This document shows, one piece after another, positions 9,159-20,202 of a stretch of DNA of 64,000 bases; the stretch's first letter is position 1; each line of letters starts with the position of its first letter. The notes under the pieces are model-generated. The model had not been told where the DNA came from, did not search any database, and saw only the letters and a program-made list of their open reading frames with translations. The translations under genes were made by a program, and so were the position numbers. Origin of the DNA: Dokdonella fugitiva (GTDB lineage: Bacteria; Pseudomonadota; Gammaproteobacteria; Xanthomonadales; Rhodanobacteraceae); NCBI RefSeq assembly GCF_014138265.1, contig NZ_JACGXL010000004.1, positions 124,001 to 188,000 of the forward strand, written 5' to 3'.

Positions 9159-10259
9159 TCAGGCGCCGCGGACGGCGTCCTCGTGGCCGACCACTTCGAG
9201 GCCGAAGCCGCCGAGCCCGACGAGCTTGCGCGGCGTGCCGAGCACGCGCAGGCGCCGCACGCCGAGGTCGGCGAGGATCTGCGCGCCGAGGCCGAGCCGG
9301 CGCCACTGCGCCGGCGTGCCGGCATCGGCCGGCGCGTCGCCGCGCAGTCGGTCGAGCAGCGCCTCGCCGCGATCCTCGCCGGCGAGCACGACGACGACGC
9401 CGCGCTCCTCGGCGGCGATGCGCCGCAACGCCGCAGTCACGGTCAGGCCGAGATCGTCGCGCTCGAGGTGCAGCACGTCCGACAGCGTGTTGCGCACGTG
9501 CACGCGCGTGAGCACGGGCGCACCGTCGTCGACGACGCCGCGCACGAGCGCGAAATGCAGCTCGCGCGCGAGCACGTCGCGCCAGGCGACGAGGCGGAAG
9601 CGGCCGAACTCGGTGTCGACCATCGCCTCGTGCACGCGCTCGACGGTCTTCTCGGTTTCGAGGCGGTAGCGGATGAGGTCGGCGATCGTGCCGATGCGCA
9701 AGCCGTGCTTGGCCGCGAATGCCTCGAGTTCGGCACGGCGTGCCATCGTGCCGTCCTCGCTGAGCACCTCGACCAGCACGCCGGCCGGCTCGAGCCCGGC
9801 GAGCGCGGCGAGGTCGCTCGCCGCTTCGGTGTGCCCGGCGCGTGCGAGCACGCCGCCCGGCGCAGCCGCGAGCGGGAAGATGTGGCCCGGCTGCACGATG
9901 TCCTGCGGCCCGGCATCGGCGCGTACCGCGGTACGGATCGTGTGTGCGCGGTCGTAGGCCGAGATGCCGGTCGTGACGCCTTCGGCCGCTTCGATCGAGA
10001 CGGTGAAGTTCGTGTGGTGCGGCGACGTGTTCGTCTCGACCATCGGTTTCAGGCCGAGCTGGCGGCAGCGCGCACGCGTCATCGACAGGCAGATGAGCCC
10101 CCTGCCCTCGCGCGCCATGAAGTTGACGTCCTCGGGCCGCACCTTCTCGGCGGCCATGATGAGGTCGCCCTCGTTCTCGCGGTCCTCGTCGTCGACGACG
10201 ACGACCATGCGGCCCGCGCGGATGTCGGCGAGCATTTCGGGGATGGTGGCGAAGGACAT
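9159..10259 (-). CDS. ribBA: 3,4-dihydroxy-2-butanone-4-phosphate synthase with a degenerate GTP cyclohydrolase II domain
   Basis: 366 aa. Residues 1 to about 205 are a full RibB domain ([52 protein letters not shown]) that makes dihydroxybutanone phosphate from ribulose 5-phosphate. Residues about 210-366 align with GTP cyclohydrolase II. However, the zinc-binding Cys cluster (C-x10-C-x-C) is absent: the equivalent stretch reads [20 protein letters not shown] and the domain has no Cys at all. It is therefore unlikely to hydrolyse GTP, and a separate RibA would be needed outside the window. Such RibB-with-vestigial-RibA fusions are known. No FMN riboswitch was recognised upstream. Confidence 0.92.
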   Translation of the reverse strand: MSFATIPEMLADIRAGRMVVVVDDEDRENEGDLIMAAEKVRPEDVNFMAREGRGLICLSMTRARCRQLGLKPMVETNTSPHHTNFTVSIEAAEGVTTGISAYDRAHTIRTAVRADAGPQDIVQPGHIFPLAAAPGGVLARAGHTEAASDLAALAGLEPAGVLVEVLSEDGTMARRAELEAFAAKHGLRIGTIADLIRYRLETEKTVERVHEAMVDTEFGRFRLVAWRDVLARELHFALVRGVVDDGAPVLTRVHVRNTLSDVLHLERDDLGLTVTAALRRIAAEERGVVVVLAGEDRGEALLDRLRGDAPADAGTPAQWRRLGLGAQILADLGVRRLRVLGTPRKLVGLGGFGLEVVGHEDAVRGA

Positions 10260-10349
10260 GGTGGTGGCCTGGTTCGTTGCTCTTCATGCCCTCGAGCGGG
10301 CATCCGTTTCGATCGTGCGAGGCGAACGCGTCACCGACCGCGCCCGATT

Positions 10350-10955
10350 TCAACCCGGATCGGCTCCCGCGCCGGCGAGCCTTTCGGCGTATCGCGCCAT
10401 GAGGTCGACCTCGATGTTCACGGCATCGCCGACGCGGCGCGCGCCGAATGTCGTCACGGCGAGCGTGTGCGGAATCAGCGTCACGCCGAAGTCGGCGTCG
10501 CCGACCTCGTTCACCGTGAGGCTCGTGCCGTCGACGCAGATCGAACCCTTGACCGCGATGTAGCGCGCGAGCGCACGCGGCACGCGGAACCGCCAGCGCT
10601 GCGACGCGCCGTCGTCGTCGATGCCGAGCACGGCACCGACGCCGTCGACATGGCCGGAGACGAGATGGCCACCGAGGCGATCGGCGAGGCGCAGCGCCTT
10701 CTCGAGGTTGACGCCCACGCCCGCGACGAGGGTGCCGAGCGTCGTACGCGCGAGCGTTTCGGCCGACACGTCCGCGGCCCAGCGCGCGCCGTCGATCGCG
10801 ACGACGGTGAGGCAGACGCCCGCCACCGCGATGCTGTCGCCGATCGCGACGTCGGCGAGGTCGAGCGCGCGCGCGTCGACGACGAGCCGCGCATCGCCGC
10901 CGCGCGCGTCGAGCGAGACGACGGTGCCGACCGCCTGGATGATTCCGGTGAACAT
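10350..10955 (-). CDS. ribE: Riboflavin synthase alpha subunit
   Basis: The enzyme dismutates two 6,7-dimethyl-8-ribityllumazine molecules to riboflavin. The 201-aa protein starts [12 protein letters not shown], the near-invariant N terminus. It contains two lumazine-binding repeats (about 1-95 and 96-201), each with a G-D-S/V-N or S-x-TV block: [13 protein letters not shown] in the first and [15 protein letters not shown] in the second. [20 protein letters not shown] is replaced here by the close variant [20 protein letters not shown]. It lies between ribD and ribBA on the same strand; the 90-base gap to ribBA holds a weak ATGCCC/GGGCAT inverted repeat. Confidence 0.96.
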   Translation of the reverse strand: MFTGIIQAVGTVVSLDARGGDARLVVDARALDLADVAIGDSIAVAGVCLTVVAIDGARWAADVSAETLARTTLGTLVAGVGVNLEKALRLADRLGGHLVSGHVDGVGAVLGIDDDGASQRWRFRVPRALARYIAVKGSICVDGTSLTVNEVGDADFGVTLIPHTLAVTTFGARRVGDAVNIEVDLMARYAERLAGAGADPG

Positions 10956-10964
10956 CGTGCGCTC

Positions 10965-12053
10965 CTAGTCCGGTCGCAGCAGCAGGCGGATGTCGTCGCC
11001 GACCACGCGCTGCTCGTGCACGCGCAAGCGTGTGCGATCCGCCATGCGCGCGAGCGGCGGCAGCGCGAGCAGCGCGCGCGCATCACCGCCGAGCAGCACC
11101 GGCGCGACGTACAGCAGCAACTCGTCGACGAGGCCTGCGCTGAACAGCGCACCGCACAGCATCGGCCCGGCTTCGACCTGCACTTCGTTCATGCCGCGCG
11201 CAGCGAGCAGTGCGAGCACGGCCGCCAGGTCGAGACCGCGCGCGTCGCGTCCGAGCGCGACGAGCTCGACCGCGTCGAAGCGATCGTCCGACGGGCGCGC
11301 GGCGGCCGCGTGCAACAGCAGGGTCGGCGCGCTGCCGTCGAGCACGTGCGCGCCGCGCGGCGTGCGCAATGCGGAATCGAGCACGACGCGCAGCGGTGCG
11401 ACGGCCTGTGCGGGCGCGTCGGCGAGGCGCACCGTGAGGTGCGGATCGTCGGCGCGTACGGTACCGCTGCCGGTCAGCAGGGCCGAGCTGCGCGCGCGCC
11501 AGCGTTGCACGTCGGCGCGCGCGGCCTCGCCGGTGATCCATTTCGATTCGCCGCTCGCGAGCGCAGTGCGGCCATCGAGGCTCGTCGCGAGCTTCAATCG
11601 CAGCCAAGGACGGCCGCGCTCGACACGCGCGAAGAATCCACGGTTGAGTTCGCGCGCCGCCTCGCGCATGAGGCCGGTCTCGACGACGATTCCGGCCGCG
11701 CGCAGGCGCTCGAGCGCGCCACCGGCGCACTGCGCGACGTCGTCGGTGGCGATCACGACGCGCGCGACGCCCGCGGCGATCAACGCGTCCGCGCACGGCG
11801 GCGTGCGGCCATGCAGGCCGCAGGGTTCGAGCGTGACATAGGTGGTCGCGCCGCGCGCGGCGACGCCCGCGGCCTGCAGCGCATGCACTTCCGCATGCGC
11901 TTCGCCGGCGCGCCGGTGCCAGCCCTCACCGACCACCTCGCCGTCGCGCGCGATCACGCAGCCGACGCGCGGGTTCGGCTGGGTCGTCTCGAGGCCGTGC
12001 GCGGCGAGGCGCAGCGCGTGCGCCATCAGCGCATGGTCGTGCGGCGAGAACAC
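10965..12053 (-). CDS. ribD: Bifunctional riboflavin deaminase/reductase RibD
   Basis: RibD deaminates the pyrimidine from GTP cyclohydrolase II and reduces its ribose side chain. The 362-aa protein starts at a GTG (VFSPHDHALM) one base past the nrdR stop. Residues 1 to about 145 are the deaminase, with zinc ligands in GEAHAEVHAL and TLEPCGLHGRTPPC. Residues about 148-362 are the DHFR-like reductase (LKLATSLDGRTALASGESKW, TGSGTVRADDP, VEAGPMLCGALF). In the deaminase the common TLEPCSHHGRTPPC reads TLEPCGLHGRTPPC; the zinc ligands remain. Both halves look intact. Confidence 0.96.
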   Translation of the reverse strand: MFSPHDHALMAHALRLAAHGLETTQPNPRVGCVIARDGEVVGEGWHRRAGEAHAEVHALQAAGVAARGATTYVTLEPCGLHGRTPPCADALIAAGVARVVIATDDVAQCAGGALERLRAAGIVVETGLMREAARELNRGFFARVERGRPWLRLKLATSLDGRTALASGESKWITGEAARADVQRWRARSSALLTGSGTVRADDPHLTVRLADAPAQAVAPLRVVLDSALRTPRGAHVLDGSAPTLLLHAAAARPSDDRFDAVELVALGRDARGLDLAAVLALLAARGMNEVQVEAGPMLCGALFSAGLVDELLLYVAPVLLGGDARALLALPPLARMADRTRLRVHEQRVVGDDIRLLLRPD

Positions 12054-12054
12054 G

Positions 12055-12573
12055 TCAGCTCTTGGCCTTGCCCGGCTTCGCGTCGCCGAGCAGCGACAGT
12101 TGCAGTCCCTCGAGCGACGGCAGGTCGCGCTCGAGCTTCTCGATCTCCTCGCGGAACGCCTGCACGTCCTCGAAGCTGCGATAGACCGAGGCGAAGCGCA
12201 CGTAGGCGACGTGGTCGAGCGTCTTCAGCTCGCGCATGACGAGCTCGCCGACGCGCATCGACGGCACTTCGCGCTCGCCGCTGCGACGCAGGCTCTCGAC
12301 CACCGCGCGCACGGCGGCATCGACCTGTTCGCTGCCGACCGGGCGCTTCTGCAATGCGCGCATGAAGCCGGTGCGCAGCTTGTGCTCGTCGAACGCCTCG
12401 CGCCGGCCGTCGCCCTTGACGACGTTGGGCAGCTTGATTTCGGCTGTCTCGAACGTGTTGAAGCGCTCGCCGCAGGCCTCGCATTCGCGCCGGCGGCGGA
12501 TCGTGCTGCCGTCGTCGGAGACGCGCGAGTCGATCACGCGGGTGTTCTCGTGCTGGCAGAACGGGCAGTGCAT
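12055..12573 (-). CDS. nrdR: Transcriptional repressor NrdR
   Basis: NrdR senses dATP/ATP and represses ribonucleotide reductase genes by binding NrdR boxes. The 172-aa protein starts [17 protein letters not shown]. Its zinc ribbon (CPFC and CEACGERF, residues 3-40) is followed by an ATP-cone domain ([20 protein letters not shown] through about 140). The C-terminal tail after about residue 148 is a slightly extended Lys-rich end, usual in this order. Its ATG overlaps the stop of the upstream amidotransferase by one base (TGATG). nrdR between glyA and ribD is a well-conserved arrangement. Confidence 0.97.
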   Translation of the reverse strand: MHCPFCQHENTRVIDSRVSDDGSTIRRRRECEACGERFNTFETAEIKLPNVVKGDGRREAFDEHKLRTGFMRALQKRPVGSEQVDAAVRAVVESLRRSGEREVPSMRVGELVMRELKTLDHVAYVRFASVYRSFEDVQAFREEIEKLERDLPSLEGLQLSLLGDAKPGKAKS

Positions 12574-13289
12574 CAGGCGGCCCTGTCGATGCGCGCGTGC
12601 TCGACGGCCGCGTCGACGAATGCGCGCACGAGCGGCGGGCAGCGCCCGTCGAGCGCGGCGCGTTCATGCTGGAACAGGGTGGCGACGAAGAACGGGTGGC
12701 CGTCGAGTTCGAGCGCCCGCACGTCGCCTGCGTCGTCGACCGCGGCGATGCGCAATGGGCTGCCCCCGATCGCCGCGCGGAAGGCCGCGCCGAGGCCGTA
12801 GCGGCAGTGGTAGCCCTCTTCGATGCGCGCTACGCCGTAGGCGCGCGCGCTGCGCGAGCCGGCGACGAGGTGCACCGTGTCGCGCACCTCGACGAGCGCG
12901 CAGCTGAGCGGCACGACGACCGCGCGGGCGGCGTCCGGCGCGGTCTCCGCGTGGTCGGCATCGGCCCAGCCGAGCACGTTGCGCGCGTACTCGACGACCG
13001 CGTGCTGGAAGCCGCCGCAGGTGCCGAGGAACGGCCGTTGCGCCTCGCGGGCGTGGCGGATCGCGCGGAGCGCGCCGTCCATGTCGCGATACGGGCTCGC
13101 CGGCACGCACCAGAGCGCATCGAACGCGGCGAGGCGCGCCGCAGCGTCGATCGTCTCCGTGCCGACCCACTCGACCTCGAGCGCCTGCGCGGCGGCCTCG
13201 CCCGCGAGCGCGAGCGCACGCGGGATCGCGCGGTGCGCGACGACCGCGTCGTCGCGATCACCGATCAGGCCGATGCGCAGCGGTCGCAT
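12573..13289 (-). CDS. CTP-synthase C-terminal-region-related class I amidotransferase-like protein
   Basis: 238 aa. The protein has a class I glutamine-amidotransferase fold: [19 protein letters not shown] at the start, [20 protein letters not shown], then a nucleophile elbow [14 protein letters not shown] with Cys91, and a C-terminal [12 protein letters not shown] with His and Glu. It resembles the amidotransferase domain of CTP synthase but lacks the synthetase domain. As I recall, the family is annotated as a CTP synthase C-terminal-related (seleno)protein, some members having selenocysteine at the nucleophile; here the codon is TGC, ordinary Cys. Substrate unknown. It lies 10 bases after glyA and overlaps nrdR by one base. 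Confidence 0.72.
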   Translation of the reverse strand: MRPLRIGLIGDRDDAVVAHRAIPRALALAGEAAAQALEVEWVGTETIDAAARLAAFDALWCVPASPYRDMDGALRAIRHAREAQRPFLGTCGGFQHAVVEYARNVLGWADADHAETAPDAARAVVVPLSCALVEVRDTVHLVAGSRSARAYGVARIEEGYHCRYGLGAAFRAAIGGSPLRIAAVDDAGDVRALELDGHPFFVATLFQHERAALDGRCPPLVRAFVDAAVEHARIDRAA

Positions 13290-13299
13290 CGTCCGGTCC

Positions 13300-14556
13300 T
13301 CAGCCGTACACCGGGTACGTGCGGCACTGCGCGGTGACCTGCGCGCGCACGCGCGCGATCACGCCGGCGTCGCCGGGCGCGTCGAGCACGTCGCAGATCC
13401 AGTTGGCGAGGTCGACGCAGTCCTGTTCCTTGTAACCGCGCGTGGTCACCGCGGGCGTGCCGACGCGCAGGCCCGAGGTCACGAACGGCGAACGCGGATC
13501 GTTCGGCACCGCGTTCTTGTTGACCGTGATGTGCGCTTCGCCGAGCGCGGCCTCGGCGTCCTTGCCGGTCACGTCGCGGCCGATCAGGTCGATCAGCATG
13601 AGGTGGTTCTCGGTGCCGCCCGAGACGATCCGGTAGCCGCGCGCGATGAACGCATTCGCCATCGCCTGCGCGTTCTTGACGACCTGGCGCTGGTAGTCCT
13701 TGAATCCGGGCTCGAGCGCTTCCTTGAACGCGACCGCCTTGGCCGCGATCACGTGCATGAGCGGACCGCCCTGGATGCCTGGGAAGACGACGCTCTGCAG
13801 CTTCTTGACGAGGTCGTCGGAGGCGTTCTTCGCGACGATGATGCCGCCGCGTGGGCCGCGCAGCGTCTTGTGCGTGGTCGAGGTGACGACGTGAGCGTGC
13901 GGCAGCGGGCTCGGGTACACGCCCGCGGCGACGAGGCCGGCGATGTGCGCCATGTCGACGAACAAGACCGCGCCGACCTTGTCGGCGATCGCGCGGAAGC
14001 GCGCCCAGTCGAGCACTTGCGAATAGGCCGAGAAACCGGCGACGACCATCTTCGGCTTGTGCTCGAGCGCGAGCCTTTCGACCTCGTCGTAGTCGACGCG
14101 GCCTGTCGCCGGATCGATGCCGTACTGCACCGCGTTGAAGATCTTGCCGCTGAGGTTGACCTTCGCACCGTGCGTGAGGTGGCCACCGTGGGCGAGGCTC
14201 ATGCCGAGGATCGTGTCGCCCGGGCTCAGCAGCGCGAAATAGACCGCCTGGTTCGCCTGCGAACCCGAGTGCGGCTGCACGTTCGCGTAGTCGGCGTCGA
14301 ACAGCTGCTTGACGCGCTCGATCGCGAGCGACTCGGCGATGTCGACGTACTCGCAACCGCCGTAGTAGCGCTTGCCGGGATAGCCTTCGGCGTACTTGTT
14401 GGTCAGCACCGAACCCTGCGCCTCGAGCACGCGCGGGCTCGCGTAGTTCTCCGAGGCGATCAGCTCGACGTGGTCCTCCTGGCGCCGGCGCTCGGCAGTG
14501 ATCGCCTGGGCGAGTTCGGGGTCGAAACCTTCGATACGGGCATCCTTGGAAAACAT
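13300..14556 (-). CDS. glyA: Serine hydroxymethyltransferase
   Basis: GlyA interconverts serine and glycine, charging tetrahydrofolate with a one-carbon unit; it is a cytoplasmic PLP enzyme. The 418-aa length is standard. Signatures include [50 protein letters not shown], the PLP-lysine block [16 protein letters not shown], and the C-terminal [12 protein letters not shown]. It is the first gene of the minus-strand string leading through nrdR and the rib genes. A TAAAAT hexamer lies about 36 bases upstream. Confidence 0.98.
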   Translation of the reverse strand: MFSKDARIEGFDPELAQAITAERRRQEDHVELIASENYASPRVLEAQGSVLTNKYAEGYPGKRYYGGCEYVDIAESLAIERVKQLFDADYANVQPHSGSQANQAVYFALLSPGDTILGMSLAHGGHLTHGAKVNLSGKIFNAVQYGIDPATGRVDYDEVERLALEHKPKMVVAGFSAYSQVLDWARFRAIADKVGAVLFVDMAHIAGLVAAGVYPSPLPHAHVVTSTTHKTLRGPRGGIIVAKNASDDLVKKLQSVVFPGIQGGPLMHVIAAKAVAFKEALEPGFKDYQRQVVKNAQAMANAFIARGYRIVSGGTENHLMLIDLIGRDVTGKDAEAALGEAHITVNKNAVPNDPRSPFVTSGLRVGTPAVTTRGYKEQDCVDLANWICDVLDAPGDAGVIARVRAQVTAQCRTYPVYG

Positions 14557-14591
14557 CGGCGCGTCACCTGGGCAGGACGGGGGAACCGTTC

Positions 14592-14597
14592 ATTTTA
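14592..14597 (-). promoter_or_regulatory. -10-like element upstream of glyA
   Basis: On the minus strand CCGGTAAAATGAACGG contains TAAAAT, five of six to consensus, about 36 bases before the glyA ATG. No clear -35 was found. It shares the GG-TAnAAT-G pattern with other start regions in this window. Confidence 0.4.
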
Positions 14598-14660
14598 CCG
14601 GTTTATGCGCGCCGCGGCCGGTTTCGCCGGCGACGCGATTTGGCCGTCCGAACGGGAGGC

Positions 14661-14690
14661 ATGACGAGCACCCCGTCGATCGGCGATAAT
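14661..14690 (+). promoter_or_regulatory. Candidate promoter for ettA
   Basis: ATGACG (4 of 6 to TTGACA) and GATAAT (5 of 6 to TATAAT) are 18 bases apart. The implied transcript start near 14697 would leave a leader of about 65 bases before the ettA ATG. Confidence 0.4.
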
Positions 14691-14763
14691 GCGCGGCTAT
14701 CCCGCAGATTTCACGCCCGGAGCGCCCTCGCGGCCCCGGTGCCTCCACGCCCGGAGTCCAGGC

Positions 14764-16425
<1,662 letters not shown>

Positions 16426-16459
16426 TCGCGACGCGGCGTCCGCGCCGGAAGGCCTGACC

Positions 16460-16527
16460 GTGAAGGACGCGAAGGAAGAGCGAGAGAACGTCTTTCCTTC
16501 GTGTCTTGCGCGTCCTTCGTGTTTCAG
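16460..16527. repeat. Dispersed palindromic repeat, copy 1 (GAAGGACGCGAAGGA type)
   Basis: The 68-base element begins GTGAAGGACGCGAAGGAAG and ends with TCCTTCGTG- and TTTCAG-containing repeats that are its near inverse. A related but longer element lies at 17997-18138. It fills the space between ettA and pyrF and could also act as a transcript-end hairpin for ettA. Similar CTTCGTGTCCTTCGTG repeats are common between genes in this order; that comparison is from memory. Confidence 0.6.
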
Positions 16528-16569
16528 TCTCGCCTCGCGATCCATGCAAACGACCGAAGGAGGGATGCC

Positions 16570-17391
16570 GTGACGTTCATGCAATCGCTGCAGGCGGCCT
16601 GGCGCCGCAACGACTCGCTCGTGTGCGTCGGGCTCGATCCGGAGCCGGCGAAGTTCCCGGCGCGCTTCGCCGGCGACGCCGACGCGGTATTCGCGTTCTG
16701 CCGCGCGATCGTCGACGCGACGGCCGACTTCGCCTGCGCGTTCAAGCCGCAGATCGCGCACTTCGCCGCGCTCGGCGCCGAGGACGCGCTGCAGCGGCTG
16801 GTCGCGTACATCCACGCGACGCACCCGGGCGTACCGGTCATCCTCGACGCGAAACGCGGCGACATCGGTTCGACCGCGCAGAACTACGCGATCGAAGCGT
16901 TCGACCGCTACGGCGCCGACGCGGTCACCGTGAACCCGTACCTTGGCCGGGATTCGCTGCAGCCGTTCCTCGATCGCGCCGACAAGGGCGTGGTGATCCT
17001 CTGCCGCACCTCGAACGCGGGCGCAGGCGACCTGCAGGACCTCGTCGTCAACGGCCGCCCGCTCTACCAGCATGTCGCGGCGAAAGTCGCGCGGGAATGG
17101 AATGCGCACGGCAACTGCCTGCTCGTGGTCGGCGCGACCTGGCCGCAGCAGCTGCGCGAGGTACGCGCGATCGTCGGTGACGTGCCGTTCCTGGTGCCCG
17201 GCGTCGGCGCACAGGGCGGCGACGTCGAAGCGGTCGTCACGAACGGCTGCACGACCGACGGCACGGGCCTGCTCGTGAGTTCCTCCCGTGCGATCCTGTA
17301 TGCGAGCCGCGGCGACGATTTCGCCGATGCCGCGCGTGCGGCGACGCTCGCGCTGCGCGACGACATCAATCGCCATCGCCGGGGCGTCTAG
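16570..17391 (+). CDS. pyrF: Orotidine 5'-phosphate decarboxylase (type 2)
   Basis: PyrF decarboxylates OMP to UMP, the last step of de novo pyrimidine synthesis. I chose the GTG at 16570 because GAAGGAGGG ends 6 bases upstream; an ATG three codons later is possible. The 273-aa protein is of the longer type-2 subfamily: [12 protein letters not shown] at the start, [12 protein letters not shown], and the catalytic [15 protein letters not shown] where K and D act on the substrate. The phosphate-binding end reads [17 protein letters not shown] convergent hairpin separates it from def. Confidence 0.95.
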   Translation: MTFMQSLQAAWRRNDSLVCVGLDPEPAKFPARFAGDADAVFAFCRAIVDATADFACAFKPQIAHFAALGAEDALQRLVAYIHATHPGVPVILDAKRGDIGSTAQNYAIEAFDRYGADAVTVNPYLGRDSLQPFLDRADKGVVILCRTSNAGAGDLQDLVVNGRPLYQHVAAKVAREWNAHGNCLLVVGATWPQQLREVRAIVGDVPFLVPGVGAQGGDVEAVVTNGCTTDGTGLLVSSSRAILYASRGDDFADAARAATLALRDDINRHRRGV

Positions 17392-17415
17392 GGCGGCACG
17401 CGTGGGCGTGCCGCC
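17392..17415. terminator. Hairpin between convergent pyrF and def
   Basis: GGCGGCACGC and GCGTGCCGCC form a perfect 10-bp stem with a 4-base loop, starting directly after the pyrF stop and 16 bases from the def stop. There is no T-run on either side, so it would serve as a bidirectional or Rho-assisted end. Confidence 0.5.
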
Positions 17416-17430
17416 GTCGAGCCGCGACGC

Positions 17431-17967
17431 TCAGTCGTCGGCGGCGTCTAGGCCGGGGAAAAGCACCTCGGTGTAGCCGAATTTCGTGAAGTCCGCGATC
17501 CGCGACGGATACAGGCGTCCGATCAGGTGGTCGCACTCGTGCTGCACGACCCGCGCATGGAACCCGTCGGCGACGCGATCGATCGCCGCGCCCGCGGGAT
17601 CGATGCCGGTGTAGCGGATGCGCGTCCAGCGCGGCACCGCACCGCGCAGACCCGGTACGGACAAGCACCCTTCCCAACCGTCCTCCTGCTCGTCCGAGAG
17701 CGGCGTGATGGTCGGATTGAGCAGGATCGTGCGCGGCACCGCCGGCGCGTCCGGATAGCGTTCGCTGCGCTCGAAGCCGAAGATGACCAGCTGCAAGTCG
17801 ACACCGATCTGCGGCGCCGCGAGACCGACACCGCCGGCGTCGAGCATCGTGTCGAACATGTCGCCGATCAGCGCATCGAGCTCGGTGCCACCGACCATCG
17901 CCGGCGGCACCGGCGGCGCGACGCGCAGCAGGCGCGGATCGCCCATCCTGAGGATTTCCCGGATCAC
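17431..17967 (-). CDS. def: Peptide deformylase
   Basis: Removes the N-formyl group from nascent proteins using a metal ion. The GTG at 17967 ([17 protein letters not shown]) is preceded by GGAGGTGG at about 7 bases and gives 178 aa. All three motifs are present: [22 protein letters not shown] and [14 protein letters not shown], supplying the Cys and two His metal ligands and the catalytic Glu. There is no fmt or dprA next door, so this may be a second deformylase in the genome; that is inference. It is convergent with pyrF. Confidence 0.95.
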   Translation of the reverse strand: MIREILRMGDPRLLRVAPPVPPAMVGGTELDALIGDMFDTMLDAGGVGLAAPQIGVDLQLVIFGFERSERYPDAPAVPRTILLNPTITPLSDEQEDGWEGCLSVPGLRGAVPRWTRIRYTGIDPAGAAIDRVADGFHARVVQHECDHLIGRLYPSRIADFTKFGYTEVLFPGLDAADD

Positions 17968-17996
17968 CTGCCACCTCCACGGCGCCCGAGCCCGAT

Positions 17997-18138
17997 TGAA
18001 ACACGAAGTGCACGAAGGACGCGAAGGGAGCAAGAAGGACGAGCCTGAAAGACGGACGGAGAAAGCAAATCGAGCAGAGAGCCTTTCTCCGCGTGCTCCG
18101 TGTCCGATCTTTACAAGGCTTTTCCTTCGTGTTTCAGG
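17997..18138. repeat. Dispersed palindromic repeat, copy 2 (TGAAACACGAAG arms)
   Basis: A perfect 12-base inverted repeat, TGAAACACGAAG at 17997-18008 and CTTCGTGTTTCA at 18125-18136, brackets the element. Just inside the left arm is TGCACGAAGGACGCGAAGG, the same core as the 16460-16527 element. It lies in the 285-base gap between the divergent def and OPT transporter genes. The remainder of that gap (18139-18252) shows only a GATTAAGG stretch and the transporter ribosome-binding site. Confidence 0.6.
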
Positions 18139-18252
18139 CTTTGCTTTCGGCTCCGCTCCGGCCCGGCCGGTCCCCGGCGTGACGGCCGCCGCGTGGTGTG
18201 TTTTGATTAAGGGTCGCGACCGCTGGCCGTCGCCGATCCGAAGGGGTATCGA

Positions 18253-20199
18253 ATGAGTTCCCAACCCGCCGCGGCCCAGCCCGTCGCGCAGCTCACCGTA
18301 CGCGCGGTGATCCTTTCCGTCGTCCTCGCGGTGATCCTCGCCGCGGCGAACGCCTACCTCGGCCTGTTCGCCGGCCTGACGATCGCCACGGCGATCCCGG
18401 CCGCAGTCGTCTCGATGGCGGTGCTGCGCCTGCTCGGTGGCGGCACGATCCTCGAGAACAACATCGTGCAGACCGGCGCCTCGGCCGGCTCGTCGATCGC
18501 GGCGGGCGTGATCTTCACGATCCCGGCATTGGTCATGCTCGGTGCCTGGCAGGATTTCAAGTATTCCTGGGTGCTCGCGATCGCCGGCCTCGGCGGCCTG
18601 CTCGGCGTGCTGTTCTCGGTGCCGCTGCGCCGCTCGATGATCATCGAGGAACCGCTCGCGTTCCCCGAAGGCAAGGCGGCCGCGGAAGTGCTGCGCGCGG
18701 GCGAGAATCCCGGCCCCGGCGTGAAGATCCTCGCGGTGGCGGGCGCGATCGGCGCGGTCGTCAAGCTCGCCGCGGAGAGCGGCATGCGCCTGATCCCGGA
18801 CAATGCGACCTGGTCCGGCTTCTTCGGCAAGTTCCTCGGCTACATGGGCACGAACCTGTCGCCCGCGCTGCTCGGCGTCGGCTACATCATCGGCCTCAAC
18901 GTGAGCATCGTCGTGGTGTCGGGCAGCATCCTGTCCTACAACATCGCGATCCCGCTCTACCACGCATTCTTCATGAACCATGATCCCGCGCTCGCCGCGC
19001 AGCTCGCCGGTGCGAGCGCGGCCGACGCGGCGGCGCTGATCCGCTCGGCGCAGGTGCGCTACCTCGGCGTCGGCGCGATGCTCATCGGCGGCGTCTGGAC
19101 GCTGTTCTCGCTGCGCAAGTCGCTCGTCTCGGGCATCAGGAGCGGCATCGCTGCCGCACGCAAGGGCGCCGGCGGCGCGGTCGTCGCGGAGACCGAGCGC
19201 GACCTGCCGATGAAATGGATGCTCATTGCGCTCGTCGCGTTCACCCTGCCGCTGCTCGCGCTGTACCAGGCGATCGTCGGCATGTGGACGGTCAGCGTGC
19301 CGATGACGATCATCATGATCGTCGCCGGATTCCTGTTCGTGTCCGTGTCGGGCTACCTCGCGGGCCTGGTCGGCTCGTCGAACAACCCGGTTTCCGGCAT
19401 CACGATCGCGACGATCCTGTTCGCCTCGGTCGTGCTGATGCTGCTGCTCGGCCACGATTCGAAGATCGGCCCGGTCGCCGCGATCATGATCGGCGCGGTG
19501 GTCTGCTGCGCGGCGGCGGTCGGCGGCGACAACCTGCAGGACCTCAAGGCGGGCTACCTCGTCGGCGCGACACCCTGGAAGCAGCAGCTCATGCTCATGA
19601 TCGGCGCCTTTTCCTGCGCGCTCGTGATGGCGCCCGTGCTCAACCTGCTGTCGGCCGCGTACGGCATCGGCCCGAAGACGCCCGACCATCCGAATTCGCT
19701 CGAAGCGCCGCAGGCGATGCTCATGAAGTCGGTCGCCGAAGGCCTCTTCGGCGGCCACCTGCCGTGGGACATGATCGGCATCGGCGCGCTCATCGGCGCC
19801 GCGATCATTGCGCTCGACGAATGGCTCAAGCGCCGCGGCTCGCATTTCCGCGTGCCCGTACTCGGTGCCGCGATCGGCATCTACCTGCCGATCGAACTCA
19901 TGGTGCCTATCTTCCTCGGCGGCCTGGTCTCGTGGTTCGTCGAACGCGCGCACGGCGTGCACCCGCACGACGAGGCCGAGCGCGACCGCGTGCATCGCCC
20001 GGGCACGCTGTTCTCCGCCGGCCTCATCACCGGCGAGGCGCTGACCGGCATCCTGATCGCGATCCCGATCGTCGTGTCGCAACGCGCCGACGTCCTCGCC
20101 TTGCCGGAGAACCTGCATTTCGGCAAGTACGTGGGCCTCGTCGTGCTCGCGATCGTCGGCTGGCTGCTCTTCCGCAGCGCCGCTAAGAAGTCCGCCTGA
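18253..20199 (+). CDS. OPT/YSL-family oligopeptide or metal-chelate transporter
   Basis: A 648-aa inner-membrane protein with about 14-16 hydrophobic segments and no signal peptide. The ATG has GAAGGGG 7 bases upstream. OPT-family landmarks are [19 protein letters not shown] near the N terminus, [36 protein letters not shown], and [19 protein letters not shown]. Bacterial relatives are annotated as oligopeptide transporters, but the substrate has not been settled for most. No regulator or binding protein lies nearby. The gene is convergent with the glycosyltransferase at 20203, with only three bases between the stops. Confidence 0.9.
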   Translation: MSSQPAAAQPVAQLTVRAVILSVVLAVILAAANAYLGLFAGLTIATAIPAAVVSMAVLRLLGGGTILENNIVQTGASAGSSIAAGVIFTIPALVMLGAWQDFKYSWVLAIAGLGGLLGVLFSVPLRRSMIIEEPLAFPEGKAAAEVLRAGENPGPGVKILAVAGAIGAVVKLAAESGMRLIPDNATWSGFFGKFLGYMGTNLSPALLGVGYIIGLNVSIVVVSGSILSYNIAIPLYHAFFMNHDPALAAQLAGASAADAAALIRSAQVRYLGVGAMLIGGVWTLFSLRKSLVSGIRSGIAAARKGAGGAVVAETERDLPMKWMLIALVAFTLPLLALYQAIVGMWTVSVPMTIIMIVAGFLFVSVSGYLAGLVGSSNNPVSGITIATILFASVVLMLLLGHDSKIGPVAAIMIGAVVCCAAAVGGDNLQDLKAGYLVGATPWKQQLMLMIGAFSCALVMAPVLNLLSAAYGIGPKTPDHPNSLEAPQAMLMKSVAEGLFGGHLPWDMIGIGALIGAAIIALDEWLKRRGSHFRVPVLGAAIGIYLPIELMVPIFLGGLVSWFVERAHGVHPHDEAERDRVHRPGTLFSAGLITGEALTGILIAIPIVVSQRADVLALPENLHFGKYVGLVVLAIVGWLLFRSAAKKSA

Positions 20200-20202
20200 T
20201 CG

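Noticed and set aside
10260-10349. Possible FMN riboswitch between ribE and ribBA
   Set aside because: The conserved RFN-element blocks were not found; only a short ATGCCC/GGGCAT stem is present.
9003-12239. A 1078-codon plus-strand frame across the rib genes
   Set aside because: It is antisense to ribBA, ribE and ribD, which have clear catalytic motifs.
12573-13289. Possible selenocysteine codon at the amidotransferase nucleophile
   Set aside because: The codon at residue 91 reads TGC (Cys) and the frame is closed normally; no in-frame TGA.
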